Source: Cycas panzhihuaensis
Taxonomy: Eukaryota; Cycadophyta
DNA length: 64,000 nt
Direction: 5' to 3'
Assembly: GCA_023213395.1 (NCBI GenBank)
Contig: CM041465.1
Span: forward strand, 194,439,741 to 194,503,740
Shown here one piece after another: positions 22,026 to 33,782 of this stretch (position 1 is the first letter of the stretch; each line of letters opens with the position of its first letter). The position numbers were made by a program, and so were the translations under genes. Under the pieces are notes generated by a model. The model searched no databases and was not told where the DNA came from. It saw only the letters and a program-made list of their open reading frames with translations.

Positions 22026-22238
22026 CATGCAAGACTAGGCAACCTAGATCTCTTTAGGTGATGGCTAGCTAAAGGGCCAAGCACGAGAGGTTAAACGTGC
22101 TACCATAGCACCACGGATCCTCCCATTATATGCTATCACATCCTTATGAATCTAGGTGCAAATATTGCATAATATAATACTTTCACTATGGGAGAAACTC
22201 CTAAACCCAACATCAATCAAACACCAAAATGAATGGCA
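22026..22238. other. Short piece of element T between copia B and copia C
   Basis: 213 bp with no coding signal. Its last five bases, TGGCA, are the target duplication of copia C. Confidence 0.6.
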
Positions 22239-22454
22239 TGTCAAAGGTTCAATATGACAATTGTTGACTGCTCTACACTTTATTGATCAATCATTTGATT
22301 GTATATATACAATTGTGGAAAAGGTACAAATGACAACCGCTCAACAGGATTGTGCCACTTGTCACCTTGAGAGAGGAGAGGAGAAGGGTTGAGGATCCTC
22401 AATAAAATACATTAGGAACACATCATAACCCTAGATAAAACATTAGCTTCTACA
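22239..22454 (-). repeat. 3' LTR of copia C
   Basis: TGTCAAAGG...TTCTACA, 216 bp, followed by CCCCCTCTTAA (22455-22465), the polypurine tract on the minus strand. A TATATATA element sits near 22300. Confidence 0.93.
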
Positions 22455-22474
22455 CCCCCTCTTAATGTTTTATC

Positions 22475-23016
22475 TATCTTAATCCTAACCGATTTCTAAA
22501 GAAAAATAATTTTTCCCTCCAAAGAGATTTGGTAAGAACATCAGTCGTTTGTTCTCCTAAAGTACAATGCTGAAGCTCAATTTCTCTGTTCTACACTTTT
22601 TCTCTAATGAAGTGATGGTGCACTTCTATGTGCTTTGTTCTTGCATGCAATATTGGGTTCTTTGTCATTTTGATTGTGCTTTGATTATCACAAAATATTT
22701 GAGTAGGCACCACTAGCTTCTGTCTTAGATCATTCAGGAGTTGTCTGATCCATACTCCTTCGCATGCTGCATTGATTGCTACCTTGTATTCAGCCTCTGT
22801 TGAAGACAATGCAACCATGTGTTACTTTTTGCTACTCCAAAAGATCAATGATTCGCCTAGGAAGAAACAGTACCCTGATGTAGATTTCCTATCTGTTTTG
22901 TCTCCAGCCCAGTTCGAGTCGCAAAACCCAATTAGTTGCATATTGTTCTCTCTCTTATATTCCAATCCAAGACTTGTTGTTCCCTTCAAGTATCGTAGGA
23001 TTCTCTTTGCAGCACT
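22475..23016 (-). pseudogene. Copia C RNase H
   Basis: RKSTSGYCFFLG, then VALSSTEAEYK, WIRQLLNDL, FCDNQSTIKMTKNP and HARTKHIEVHHHFIRE, ending RNRLGLR at about 22475. Stops at about 22589 (TAG in REKV*NRE), 22819 (TAA in SKK*H) and 23017 fit single C-to-T or G-to-A changes at Gln or Trp codons. Confidence 0.88.
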
Positions 23017-24030
23017 CTAATGAGGGACTTTGGGATTTTCCATAAACCTCACGACTATACCAACTGCATAAGAAATGTTAGGTTGTGCGGCTATGAGATA
23101 AAATAGGCTTCCAATCAATTCTCTGTATATGGTTGCATCAACTGGTTGTGCTTCTTGTTCTGTGCTTAGTATAATTCTAGTTTCCATTGGTGTGGCGGCG
23201 CTATTACAACTATCCGTTTTGAATTTGCTTAGTAAATTTTTGACATATCTAGACTGTGAAAGAACAATGGAGTGATTATTTTGTTCTATTTCTATATCGA
23301 GGTAGTAATGCAACATTCCTAGATCTGTCATTTCAAAAACCTTCTCGAATCGCTTTTTGATAAATGTTATTGAATCCTCGTCATCTCCAGTAATCAACAT
23401 GTCATCTACATATACCACTATGATAGATGTTAAACCCTTATTGGATTTTGCGTACAGACTGTGATTTGATTCACATCGGTGGAAGCCATTTTGAGTGAGA
23501 TATGAATCCAGCTTGGTGTACCAAGCTCGTGGCGCTTGTTTGAGACCATACAATGCCTTTCTTAATTTGCAAACCATATTTTCCTGTCCTAATTTTATGT
23601 ATCCTTCATGTTGATACATATACACTTCTTCCTGCAGATCCCCATTCAAAAATGCACTTTTAACATCCATTTGATAGATCTTCCATCCTTTTTGAGCTGC
23701 AATTGCGATCACGGTTCTTACTATATTTAGTTTTGCTACTGGAGAGAACGTTTCTTCATAATCAATTCTAATTGTCTGTGTGTAGCCTTTTGCGACCAAT
23801 CTCGCCTTGTATTTCTCAACTTCCCCATTTGGCTTTTCCTTTATTTTGTACACCCATTTACAATTTACAATAGGTTTATCTTCAGGAGTTGGTACCAAGT
23901 CCCATGTTTTGTTTTTATGTATGGCTTCAATCTCTATGTCCATTGCCGCTTTCCAGTCTTGAGAGTTACTTGCTTCTTCATAAGAGCTTGGTTCGATGGA
24001 GTACACTAAAGTTTGTGGTTTCTGAGATTC
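23017..24030 (-). pseudogene. Copia C reverse transcriptase
   Basis: A long open stretch with [73 protein letters not shown] and an intact catalytic VVYVDDMLITGDD. The first stop falls only at the end, replacing Trp in PH(W)SAAKRILRYLK. This is the best preserved RT of the window. Confidence 0.9.
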
Positions 24031-25200
24031 GATGTTCAAATATTTCTCCTTCTGTTTCCTCAAGGGTCTTGAGATACCATTTTGGTACTCGTTTTGAGGA
24101 ATGTTCTTGTGGTGACTTGGTTTCTTCGTCTGAACCACTGCCTTGTTGCATATCAGACAGATGAGTGCCAGGATCATATGCTTGTTGGTTATCTGACGTC
24201 ATTTCCTCTGAAGTGCCATTTTCTGCTCCAATGCTCTCAGAGGTAATGTTCGATTTATCTTTTAACTGAATAGTTTGTGGGTTTTGATCGTCAATATTTA
24301 TTTCTTGAGGCATTGTTTTATCAAGTCCCTTTTTCTCATCAAAGATTACATCCCTGCTTACATACAGTTTGTCTATCTTTGGATCAAGACATCTGTATGC
24401 TTTTGAACGACTATTGTACCCAACCATTATGCATTCTATGCTTTTATTATCCAACTTAGTCCTTTTCTTATCAGGGATGTGAACATACGCTTTGCAATCA
24501 AAAATCTTCAAATGACTTATATTGGGCTTATGTCTCGTCCATGCTTCTTCAGGTGTTACATTATCCAGTGACTGAGTAGGACTTATGTTGATTAAGTGTA
24601 CAGTTGTATGTATAGCTTCTACCCAGTATTTCTTAGCTATCCCACTATTGTTTAGCATGCATCGAGCCATTTCTACAATAGTTCTGTTCATTCTTTCTAC
24701 AACCCCATTTGATTGAGGTGTATAGGGAATTGTAAACTGCCTACAAATTCCATGGGTTTTGCAAAAATGGAAGAATTCATCAGATGTAAATTCCCCCCTC
24801 CATCTGAATAGATACATTTAATTTTCTTACTACTTTCCAATTCAATTTCTATCTTGAATTCTTTGAAATAACTAAATAACTCTGATTTGTTGGAAAGAAA
24901 GTATACCCATGTTTTCCTTGAAAAATCATCAATGAAAGTCAGGAAATACCTTGCCCCATTTGTTGAAACTGGTGTGAACGATCCACACAGATCAGTGTGT
25001 ATTAGGTCCAACTTGTTTTGTGCACGCCACGTGCTTTTTGAGAACGATCTCCTGTGTTGTTTTCCCATCATACATCCTTTGCATACAAAATAATTGAAGC
25101 AAATATCTATTAAGCCATTCATCATCTTGAATTTCTTTAATTTTTCTAATCTATCATGAGAGATATGACCATATTCAAATGCCACATTTCATTAGTATTA
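24031..25200 (-). pseudogene. Copia C integrase
   Basis: Zinc region with YGHIS and CKGC, catalytic Asp in HTDLCG, TFIDDFSRKTW, second Asp in YSDGGG and Glu in NGVVERMNR. A frameshift in a G-run at about 24796-24802 separates the two Asp-bearing frames from the Glu. The C-terminal part has FDCKAYVHIPDKKRTK and YVSRDVIFDE, then RVPKWYLKTLEE. A second shift near 24030 leads into RT. Confidence 0.85.
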
Positions 25201-25721
25201 GTACTGGTTACAACAAGAGACTTTACATCAGAAGGTATTTTAGTGGAGCCTTTATCAGGCAGTACACGAGTGGAGAGAAGTTTATACAGCCTCTTACACT
25301 TTTCTCCTTTGGCTATTACAGTGCCATTGTTTTTTATATCAAAGATGTAACAAAAACCAAATTCATCAAATACTGTTCCCAGTTTTTTGTCACTTAACTA
25401 AAACACTGACAAAAGATTCTTCTTCATTCCTGGTACAAAGAAGACATTGCCTATGCATTGAACTTTTCCATCAATTCGTATAGCAATTTGTCCTATTCCT
25501 TTTATATGCAAAGGAAAATTGTCTCCTAACTCAACAGATTTGTTAAGGTCATAAGGTTTGATGACTTCAAACCACGCTTCAATGCATGTCATATGATGTG
25601 AAGCTCCTGAATCAACATACCAATTTTTTGTTGCTCTCGCATTTGCAGTTAACGCTACAATGAAGGTTGTTTCGACTTCTTCTTCTGTTATGTCTTTTTC
25701 TCTGCTGTAATTTTCAGTCAC
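25201..25721 (-). pseudogene. Copia C aspartic protease
   Basis: WYVDSGASHHMT keeps the catalytic DSG intact, followed by VELGDNFPLHIKGIGQIAI and VFFVPGMKKNLLSV. A stop at 25398 and further stops break the link to integrase. Confidence 0.82.
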
Positions 25722-26596
25722 CTGTTGTTTTCCTTTTTGAATTTCGGCTCGTTTCTGGCAACACTGGTATGGAAAATGACATGTTTGTCCGCAATGATGG
25801 TAGACTTCAAAAGCTCTACAATTACTTGAAAAATGGCCTGGTTTGCCGTAGTTGAAGCAAACTCTAGCATCTCATGGTGGGTTTCTTGCTCGTCCTCTTC
25901 CTTTAGTCCAGCGTCCCCTGTAAGTAGTTGGTGCTCTTCCTCGTAACCTTGGATTAGGTTGTCCTCGTCCTTTGCCTCCTAAGTGGAGTTTGGTGACAAA
26001 CACTTCTGAATCTTCTTCATATCTTTGGTTTCTCTGTTCTTGACTTAACATATGACCTGTAAGGCATCAAAAGTCATTGTGGCGGTTTGCCCTCCTCCTG
26101 TCAACATGTTTACCATATTATCAAAGGATTTAGGAAGTTTGTTAAGTACAAGATGTATCAACTCGGTGTTGGTCAACTTGTCTCCATGAAGAAGAAGCGG
26201 TTTAATATTGGTTAGCCTTGTTATGAATTCTGACACGGTTTGACCTTCCCTCATTTTCAGTTTGTAAAATTCTTCTCCTAGGGCCACAATTCTTGCTTCA
26301 TTTTTTCTATTGAACATGGAGGACATTATTTTCCATATTTCACTGGCATGTTCTAAGCCATCCACATATACCAACAAGGAATCAGAAATTGAGAGCTTGA
26401 GTACAGAGACTGTTGTATTGTTCCATTCTTCCCAGTTTATTAAATCTACAACGTCAAATGGTTGTTTTTCTTCCCCAGTGGTAATCTTCCAAGCATGTTT
26501 TGCCCTCAAGAGACCCTCTATTTTTATCTTCCAAATACTGAAATTCATTTCAGTTAATTTATCAGTGTCAGGCAGTGATCCAACAGAGGCAGCCAT
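25722..26596 (-). pseudogene. Copia C gag
   Basis: The ATG at 26596 opens MAASVGSLPDTDKLTEMNF, followed by WKIKIEGLLRAKHAW and the capsid helices to 26045, where a stop occurs. Downstream are two nucleocapsid knuckles (about 25850-25770). The first reads CFNY...H....C and the second YHHC...H....C, so each has lost one Cys to Tyr. Confidence 0.85.
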
Positions 26597-27446
26597 AATT
26601 ATTTGTGAATTGACTGCTAAGAAGGTCAGATTTAATGACAAGAGGCTGCAAGGACAGATGTATGGACGGCTGCACGGAATTCCGTGCAGAACCCAAAGTG
26701 TATGGACAAGAAAAATGAGTCCCAAACTGAAGTACTCGCAAATGGGTATTGAAATATGTGTTTATTATCTCAAAGCAATCTTAGGTCTGAGAGATACGAC
26801 AGCAAGAAGGTGAAAACTTGCGCGGCAACCCAAAGTGTACGGACAAGAAAAATGATGGTCCCAAGCTGAAGTACTTGCAAATGGGTATCCAAAAATGTGT
26901 TTATTGTCTTAAAACTGTCTCAGGTCTGAGAGATATGACAGCAAGAAGGTGAAAATCTGCCCCCAAGGGTTTTAGAGAAAATAGAGAAAAAACTTCAAAA
27001 AATCCAATTGAATCTCTTGAAGGATGGACTTAACACTATCAATCAAAGATGAGAGGAGTTTTTGGCACCTTGAATCAGCAATTTTGAAAGAATTTTGAAG
27101 ATTTTCGAAGAGGAGAAGCCTCAAACCCACGCGACCTTGTGACTGGTCAAAACTACACCAAAATGACTTCAAATGATGTCGCTCCAAAAGAGAAATGTGT
27201 CAAGGAAGGCCTAATCTACAATCTGGGTAAGTTTCATCAAATTCTGAGGACTTTGAATTTTGCCGTCCGTACAAGGTCGTACACTTTCGTACGATCATGC
27301 GATCTCCTTCGAAATTGGCTCGACGTTTGTTTTGAATGAATTTGACCTTCATAAGAGAATGTTCTTTGACAATGACTTGATTCAATCTTTCTTCTTCAGA
27401 GAAACCCTGGCTTAACTCTCTCACAGATAGGAGGACCCAATGACCT
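26597..27446 (-). other. Untranslated leader of copia C, with palindromes and tandem repeat
   Basis: Holds a perfect 20-bp palindrome (26670-26689) 74 nt before the gag ATG, a 137-bp imperfect tandem duplication (26691-26827 and 26828-26960), and a second GTAC-rich motif at 27263-27302. Related motifs occur in copia E, G and H. Confidence 0.75.
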
Positions 27447-27458
27447 GCTCTGATACCA
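27447..27458 (-). other. Primer-binding site of copia C
   Basis: The minus strand reads TGGTATCAGAGC immediately after the LTR, a perfect initiator-Met type PBS. Confidence 0.93.
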
Positions 27459-27674
27459 TGTCAAAGGTTCAATATGACAATTGTTGAATGCTCTACACTT
27501 TATTGATCAATCATTTGATTGTATATATACAATTGTGGAGAAGGTACAAATGACAACCGCTCAATAGGATTGTGCCACTTGTCACCTTGAGAGAGGAGAG
27601 GAGAAGGGTTGAGGACCCTCAATAAAATACATTAGGAACACATCATAACCCTAGATAAAACATTAGCTTCTACA
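27459..27674 (-). repeat. 5' LTR of copia C
   Basis: 216 bp, about 98% identical to 22239-22454, followed by the second TGGCA. Confidence 0.94.
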
Positions 27675-28156
27675 TGGCACATGGACCTTCTGACACACCG
27701 CTTGGCAACAACGACTCAAACAAGCACTATAAAGGATGCAGGAGGTAGTAATCACTCACGAATAAGAGCCTTTAGATGGATAGGAGAATAACCATGTTGA
27801 AATATTAGACAAAAGACACTTGGTAGCTTTGAAACTGCTAAGAAAGGGAAAGACACAAGCTTTGGCACAATTTATCCACTTAAAGGAAACAACACCATCT
27901 CACCATAGCAAAACTTGTAAACAAAATGACAAAATACCCGATGCTCTTATTTCTCTCTCTAAACCTCAATAGCTTCTTTCAACGAGTGGTAATTCAATTC
28001 TCTCAATGACCAAACACAGAGTTTCAATATTCAACAGGCTTCAAAAACGAACGTAAATAGACAATGACACAAGTTCTTCTTTAACCTCTTCTTCACCATA
28101 AATATGCAACCATAATGATCAATTTACAAACCAATGACAAAATCTTTAATACTAGC
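27675..28156. other. Leader of element T next to its right LTR
   Basis: No coding signal. The minus strand beside the LTR reads GCTAGTATTAAAG, not a primer-binding site I recognise. Confidence 0.45.
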
Positions 28157-28558
28157 TGTGGTGAAGCCCATGACAATTAATGATAGAAATTCAATAATAC
28201 ATCAAAATATCAAAGTGAAACCATGCCCATAATGGAATAACAATATAATATTATATTTATAGCAGAATTATGTTCAGAAAATATAGAATATCATATGAGT
28301 TCTGCGAATAGTAGCCCTCTTTGAGGCAAAGGGATCCTCCCAAAGCACCATAGTACCACAATGGCATTAACCCATTGTCCCAATAAGATAAATAATAATC
28401 CAAAGATGATGACAATTGATTAGAGCTCCCTTATTTATAGCCATAAGTTGGGGCCTATTTACAGTTGACTGCACATGCCTATTTGGACTTGACTTCATAT
28501 TAATATAATTAAGCATGTAATAATTATTTGGCGCTGACTTCACACTAGGATTGTAACA
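28157..28558 (-). repeat. Element T LTR, right (5')
   Basis: 402 bp, TGTGGTG...TTGTAACA, homologous end to end with 11387-11788. A TATA box (TATAAATAAG on the minus strand, near 28434) is visible. Confidence 0.75.
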
Positions 28559-30951
28559 TAATTAAGCTCATTTCATGGACTTCAACTCATTGATGCACTC
28601 TAATTCATTGATGTAGACTCTTCAACTTGGACAGATTTTTCAAGGTATGTTCGTTTAAGTTCATCCAACGCATTTCAAGATGTCGACACTTCTTTTATAA
28701 TTTTGCAAGCCTCCTAAGATGCCTACACCAATGGTCAATAGAATCTAATGGCAATTGACCAATAGACTTTAGTTAGGAGGTCAAAATACAAAATGTTAGT
28801 TAGGAAGTCAAATGTCCAAGGATTTATCTCTCTTGTGTAACACAATATGCAACTCATTTAAGGCATTATAGGATTACCCAATTAATTCTTAAATACAAGC
28901 ATAAGAATTTGGCATAGAATTGCATTGATAAATCACTACAGATTGTTTAGATCCCTTTAAATTTTCACTTTCTATACACTTTGTGCATTGAAAATGAAAC
29001 TTGATCAGAATGGCCAATTTGACACCATAAAGCATCATACTACCACACATTATGAATTGTGTACAAGAAAATTTTGACTATAGCATATTTATTTATGTTA
29101 ACCATGTTTTGCACCATTACAAGTTTGGCATCTCAACTAACATCGTGAATATATAAACATGTAAAGGGTAAAGAATCTTTATCCTATGTAAGCATTGAAC
29201 TTTTAGGCATATATGAATGTGATTGGATCCCCATATTTCTTGACCACATACCTCTACCAAATGATGTCAAAATTTAATGATACATTTATAGCATTACAAA
29301 ACTATCTCATCATCTTTCGAGTGATGGAAGCCCTCCAACTTAATTACCAATCATGTTTATTTGGACCATGCTTGAGATATTTAATACCCAATTAGGAGTG
29401 TAAAGTCACTCCTGAAGTGCACCATTGCCAAGAAGACTCGCAATTATGGTCAACAAATGGACTATTCTTAGAGCAGAGAGGCAAATGGCACTCATGATGA
29501 ACAAGCTCTTGCAATTAGTTCCATCTGCCATAACGTCGCTTCTACACCAAAACATGTTTGCCTATGGAAAATATCACAAATGTCGAGGCATGGATGAAGA
29601 CTTATGTAACACTAAGTTAACACAACCTCTAGCATCAAGTGAAATGCAATCAAATTCAACTATAATACAAGATAAGAAGTTGATTATAAATGCATTCCTC
29701 TCTAAAGAAACAAATATCATTAATCATATGGTTAAGTGCCCTTATATCCCTAAGAAACAAAAGTGTTGTCAATCTTGTATACGGTCCTACACATCACTAA
29801 GATCTAACCTTAAGGGTGCTCTCGTATATCAAATATTGGAATTAACATAGATCTAGCCACGATTTGTTCCTAGGTAGGGGCATCTTGAGGTTTCAATGGC
29901 TTTGACACTTGCTCCACTGCACCAACTTTCGCCTTGAAAGAACATGCCATATGCTTGAGTTGGTCCTCAAGACTAGCCAAACTAAGTTTGCAAAATAGTT
30001 TCAACTCACCCTAAGGTCTAATAAATCCATTCACCACAAAATTCAAGCATTGACTAACTCAATTTGATTCCCCTCTAATTTATGGCAATAATGAGAGTGT
30101 TGGTCCATATTTATGTTTAATTGAAAAAAATAACATTCATTTGAGAAAAGATGTTACTTATTAAACTCAAGGCACACCTTTTATAACACACCAAAAGAGA
30201 TCACATATTGTTGTTGTAAGCCTAAAAGGCACCATACATTGTTGTTGTAAAACAAAAACAAATCATGCACTATTGTTTCAACCCTGAGAGGGATTTGAGT
30301 GTGTTAAAATTGAAACAAGACAAAATGGATGCTTGGCAATTGGTAAAAGTCTTTGCCCAATCTACCGTCACTTGGAATGTTGCTTTGCTCTCCTTGGTGA
30401 TAACAAGCCTTGGTAACAAACCTTTCCCAATGCTTGGAACATACTCAAGATCAAAGTGCTTTTTGCCATTTGGAAGCACAAAAATAATATCATCTTTAAT
30501 AATGCCCCACCTTCTAACTGCTTTGATGATAGCATGATTACAATTTTGGTTTCCAATTGTGGACCACAAACTAGTACCTAAGTAGACAAAATCCACCTAG
30601 AACTCACCCATCTCAAGGAACTAATTGACTATTAAGGACCTACTCCTTGCCTAGTTAATAGAACTCCTATTAAGGAGGCCAACACAGCATAGCAAGAATC
30701 AAAATCGAATTGGCAAGAGACATACCAAGTCAAAACCCAAAGACACCACTGCCACTATCCCTCTAGCTATCTTAGCATATAACAAGCCACACGTTTAAGT
30801 AAGATCTTGCCATTCCCCATCCTACTCCTGATGGCTAACAAAAGAATAATGATGGCTAGCAAAAGAATAATGATGGCAATAATGATGACAATGGTGATTA
30901 AGGAACTTCAGCCAATACAATGCCTATGTAATGATATTTGATAATCATGTG
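28559..30951. other. No gene recognised
   Basis: 2.4 kb of AT-rich DNA. A 141-codon plus-strand frame at 29425-29850 has no recognisable domain. Near 30190-30290 a TTGTTGTTGTAA motif recurs at intervals of about 40 bp; related units occur at 54250-54350. Confidence 0.5.
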
Positions 30952-30956
30952 AATAT

Positions 30957-31400
30957 TAATAAAATGGATCAAATGGGGACAATGAAAGACAGGCTAAAGA
31001 TGATTCACACCCACAATGAACTTTAAGCACAAGAACACACTAAAATGTGGAGGAGAAAGAATTGATCCAATCTCCAAAATAGATTAGATAAATTTAGTAG
31101 CATAACATTACAGTTTTCTCTCAATCTATATACAAAACAAGAGACAACGGTCTCTATTTATAGATGAGAGAGCTCCCCTCAAGGTCACTGCATGATCGCC
31201 AAGTGTGGATCATGTATGCACAAATGTCCAATATGCATACACAAGTGTTAAACATGTATGCACTTGTGCAACCACCAAAAAGAGGGAGAAGAGGCTCATT
31301 GACCCTTTAAGTTACAACATGTTACATCACTAGAAAAATGCAAATTTATACATTATGTAATTAAAACATAACTTAATAATAAAACATAAAGGTTTTAACA
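30957..31400 (-). repeat. 3' LTR of copia D
   Basis: About 444 bp; the outer end reads TAAT where the partner has TGAC, so the terminal TG has mutated. On the minus strand TATAAATAGAG (near 31155-31165) is a TATA box. Confidence 0.85.
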
Positions 31401-31414
31401 CACCCCCTCCTTAA
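31401..31414 (-). other. Polypurine tract of copia D
   Basis: The minus strand reads TTAAGGAGGGGGTG directly before the LTR. Confidence 0.85.
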
Positions 31415-31424
31415 TGTTTACATT

Positions 31425-33000
31425 GTGAAGTTTTACACCAAGGCCATTTTTGAAGTGTTCAAACTTTTCTCCACCAAATTCTTTGGTAAAGATATCCACC
31501 AGCTATTGATCTGTTGGCATGTATACAAGGTTGATCTCATTCTTCTACACATGCTCCCTAATGAAATGGTGATGGACCTCAATGTGCTTGGTTCTAACAT
31601 GAAAAACAGGATTCTTAGTCATGTTGAGCACACTCTAATTATCACAGTATAACCTGGTAGGATGTGTTCGCTCAAGTCCAAGCTCACTAAGAATCCTCCT
31701 AAGCCATATAGTCTCGCATGTTGCATTGATTACAACCTTATATTCAACTTTTGAGGAAAGATTCATATTAGGTTGCTTATTGCAACTCTGCAAGACAATA
31801 ATTGACCCAAGGTTAAAACAATAACTAGAGGTTGATCTTCGGTTATCTTAGCAACCAGCCCAATCAGAGTTTGGGAACCCTTATAGAGTGAAGTCCTCAT
31901 TATATGTGTATTGTAAATCATGCTGTAGTGTGCCTTTCAAACATTTGAATATATGCTTTGCAGCATTCCAATGTCTCTAATTGAGTCGTGACTTGTGCCG
32001 AGAATAGATATCAGGTCTAGTGTTAGTCAAATAAATGAGACTACCTACTAGTTGTTTGTAAAGAGTGGAATTAGCTAATTTTGCATCCTAATCAAGTGAT
32101 TGTTTGATGGCAATTTCCATCAGTGCAGGTGCAGGTTTACAGTCCTCTATTCTAAATCACTGCAAAATATCCCAAGTGTATTTAACTTGAGAAATGAAGA
32201 TCTTGCATGGTTGTTGCCACATCTCCATGTTTAGAAAGTAGTGAAGTCATGCCAAATCTGTCATCTCGAAACTTCTTTTCAAATCCCTTTGGAGACTCTC
32301 AATATTGTAGTATCACTTCCAGTGATAATTAGATCATCAACATATAACACGATAAATATCACATGTTGATTCTAAACTTTTATGTACAAGTTTGCATCTG
32401 ATGAGGATTGATGAAATCCAAGTCTCATAGAGTAATCATCGATTTTTGAGTACCATGCATACGAAACCTACTTCAGGCCATAAAATGTTTTTTTAAGACA
32501 ACAAACCATATGTTCTTTGTCGTGCTCAACATAGGCAAGAGGTTGCTCCAAGTATACCTCCTTTGTGAGTTCACCACTTAGAAAGGTGCTTTTAACATCC
32601 ATCTGATAAATAGGCCATTTGCATTGTGCTATTAAGGCTATTATAAGTCAGATAATATTCATGTTTGCCACAAGTGCAAAGGTTTCATCATAATCTATCC
32701 CTTCTTTTTGTTTAAATCCCTTTGCTACTTGTTGATCTTTGTGTCGCTTAATTGAACCATCAGACTAGAATTTGGTTTTATAGATCCATTTACAACTCAT
32801 TGCCTATTTGCCTTCAAACAATTAAACCAAATCCCAAATTCCATTTTTCTGAATAAAATGGATCTCATCGTTCATAGTGGCTTTCCACTTTTCTTCTTTA
32901 CATGCTTCTTCAAAAGTGGAAGGCTCATTAATAATTAGCACTTTAGCCATAAGTGCATAATTTACATTTTGTTACCGCATTTTAGATGGACGTTTTCCTT
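31425..33000 (-). pseudogene. Copia D reverse transcriptase and RNase H
   Basis: Minus-strand reading recovers VLYVDDLIITGSD (about 32327-32355), FYGLK*VSYAWY for the usual YGLKQAPRAWY (about 32450-32490), and RNase H blocks in 31425-31850 parallel to copia F. Stops are so frequent that no open stretch over 60 codons survives. Its order beside INT and PPT supports the call. Confidence 0.72.
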
Positions 33001-33561
33001 CTACAGTTTGTGCACCATCTATAGTCTTTAGGTACCATTTTGGTAATTTCTTCGTTGTTGTTGTTGTCACCTCAATATCCTTAAGCTACAAAGGATGTTC
33101 AATGTCACTTGGATTGCCAAGATCAAGTGGAGGAGGCATAGAAGCAGATGGAGTTGAAGTAGATGACAAAGATGAGATAGGTGCAAATGAAGTACATGGT
33201 GGTGATTATGTTGAGGAAAGGAAATCCTTAACAATTGCCTTGCCTTTATCAATAGAAATATGAAGAGACGTCGAATCCATTTTGTCATTATCATCGGTGA
33301 AGATTACATCTCTAGTTATATATGCCTTTTCATTAATGGGATCATATACCCTATATGCTTTGCTAGCAAACGCATAACCAATAAAGATACATTTTAAACT
33401 TTTGTTACCAAATTTTTGGCTTTGTTGTTGGGGATTGTGCATGTAGGCAATGCACCCAAAGGTGGGAAGATCATTGACAATAGGTTTTCTGTTAATCAAA
33501 GCCTCCTCTAGTGTCATGTCTCAGACCGTGGTTGTGGAGCTTCATGTATAGACTACTACCT
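33001..33561 (-). pseudogene. Copia D integrase C-terminal part
   Basis: The 33517-33206 stretch reads TLEEALINRKPIVNDL, FGCIAYMHNP, LKCIFIGYA and YITRDVIFTDD, the C-terminal integrase region. Its catalytic core lies on the other side of copia E (38891-39237). Confidence 0.78.
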
Positions 33562-33673
33562 AGTATGACTGAGAAGTCTTTTGCATGCATAATCGCCTTT
33601 ACTTTACTAATAAGAGTCTTATTCATCCTTTCATCTACACCATTTTGTTGTGGTGTATCAAGAGAAGTTAGTT
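33562..33673 (+). repeat. 112-bp flanking duplication of copia E, left copy
   Basis: Aligns without gaps to 38891-39002 (6 differences) and ends GAAGTTAGTT where E's trimmed LTR starts. It is part of copia D integrase. Confidence 0.9.
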
Positions 33674-33727
33674 AGACAAGCAAGAGAATTGATATCAGAA
33701 AAGACTGATATGTATTAGATAGATCAA

Positions 33728-33782
<55 letters not shown>

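Larger units (their letters stand above)
22239..27674 (-). mobile_element. Copia C: young Ty1/copia element with target duplication TGGCA
   Basis: Both LTRs are 216 bp and differ at about 4 positions. TGGCA lies at 22234-22238 and again at 27675-27679. The PBS adjoins the right LTR and a polypurine tract adjoins the left. All domains are well preserved but carry several nonsense changes and two frameshifts, so even this youngest element is not autonomous. Confidence 0.95.
11387..28558 (-). mobile_element. Element T: old gag-only LTR element hosting copia B and C
   Basis: Two direct 402-bp repeats (11387-11788 and 28157-28558), both TG...CA, bracket about 3.4 kb of own sequence once B and C are removed. 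A polypurine tract beside the left LTR sets the minus orientation. A decayed gag-like frame at 13769-12916 is the only coding signal seen; no pol motif was found. This resembles terminal-repeat retrotransposons carrying only gag (TR-GAG). No matching target duplication is visible, and the right LTR is not followed by a recognisable PBS. The two LTRs could belong to different insertions. Confidence 0.6.

Noticed and set aside
23889-24164. Plus-strand frames opposite copia C, E, F and G coding regions
   Set aside because: Shadows of minus-strand pol domains that carry the conserved motifs.
27447-27458. Candidate tRNA gene, because of similarity to initiator Met tRNA
   Set aside because: Only the 12-nt primer-binding complement is present; no cloverleaf surrounds it. 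The same applies to the other PBS sites.
28157-28558. Solo LTR
   Set aside because: Flanks CTAGC and TAATT do not match, and length and ends equal the left copy exactly. The paired interpretation is kept, with reservations stated in the entry.
29425-29850. 141-codon plus-strand open frame
   Set aside because: No motif, no similarity I recognise, no splice or promoter context; consistent with chance in a 2.4-kb AT-rich stretch.
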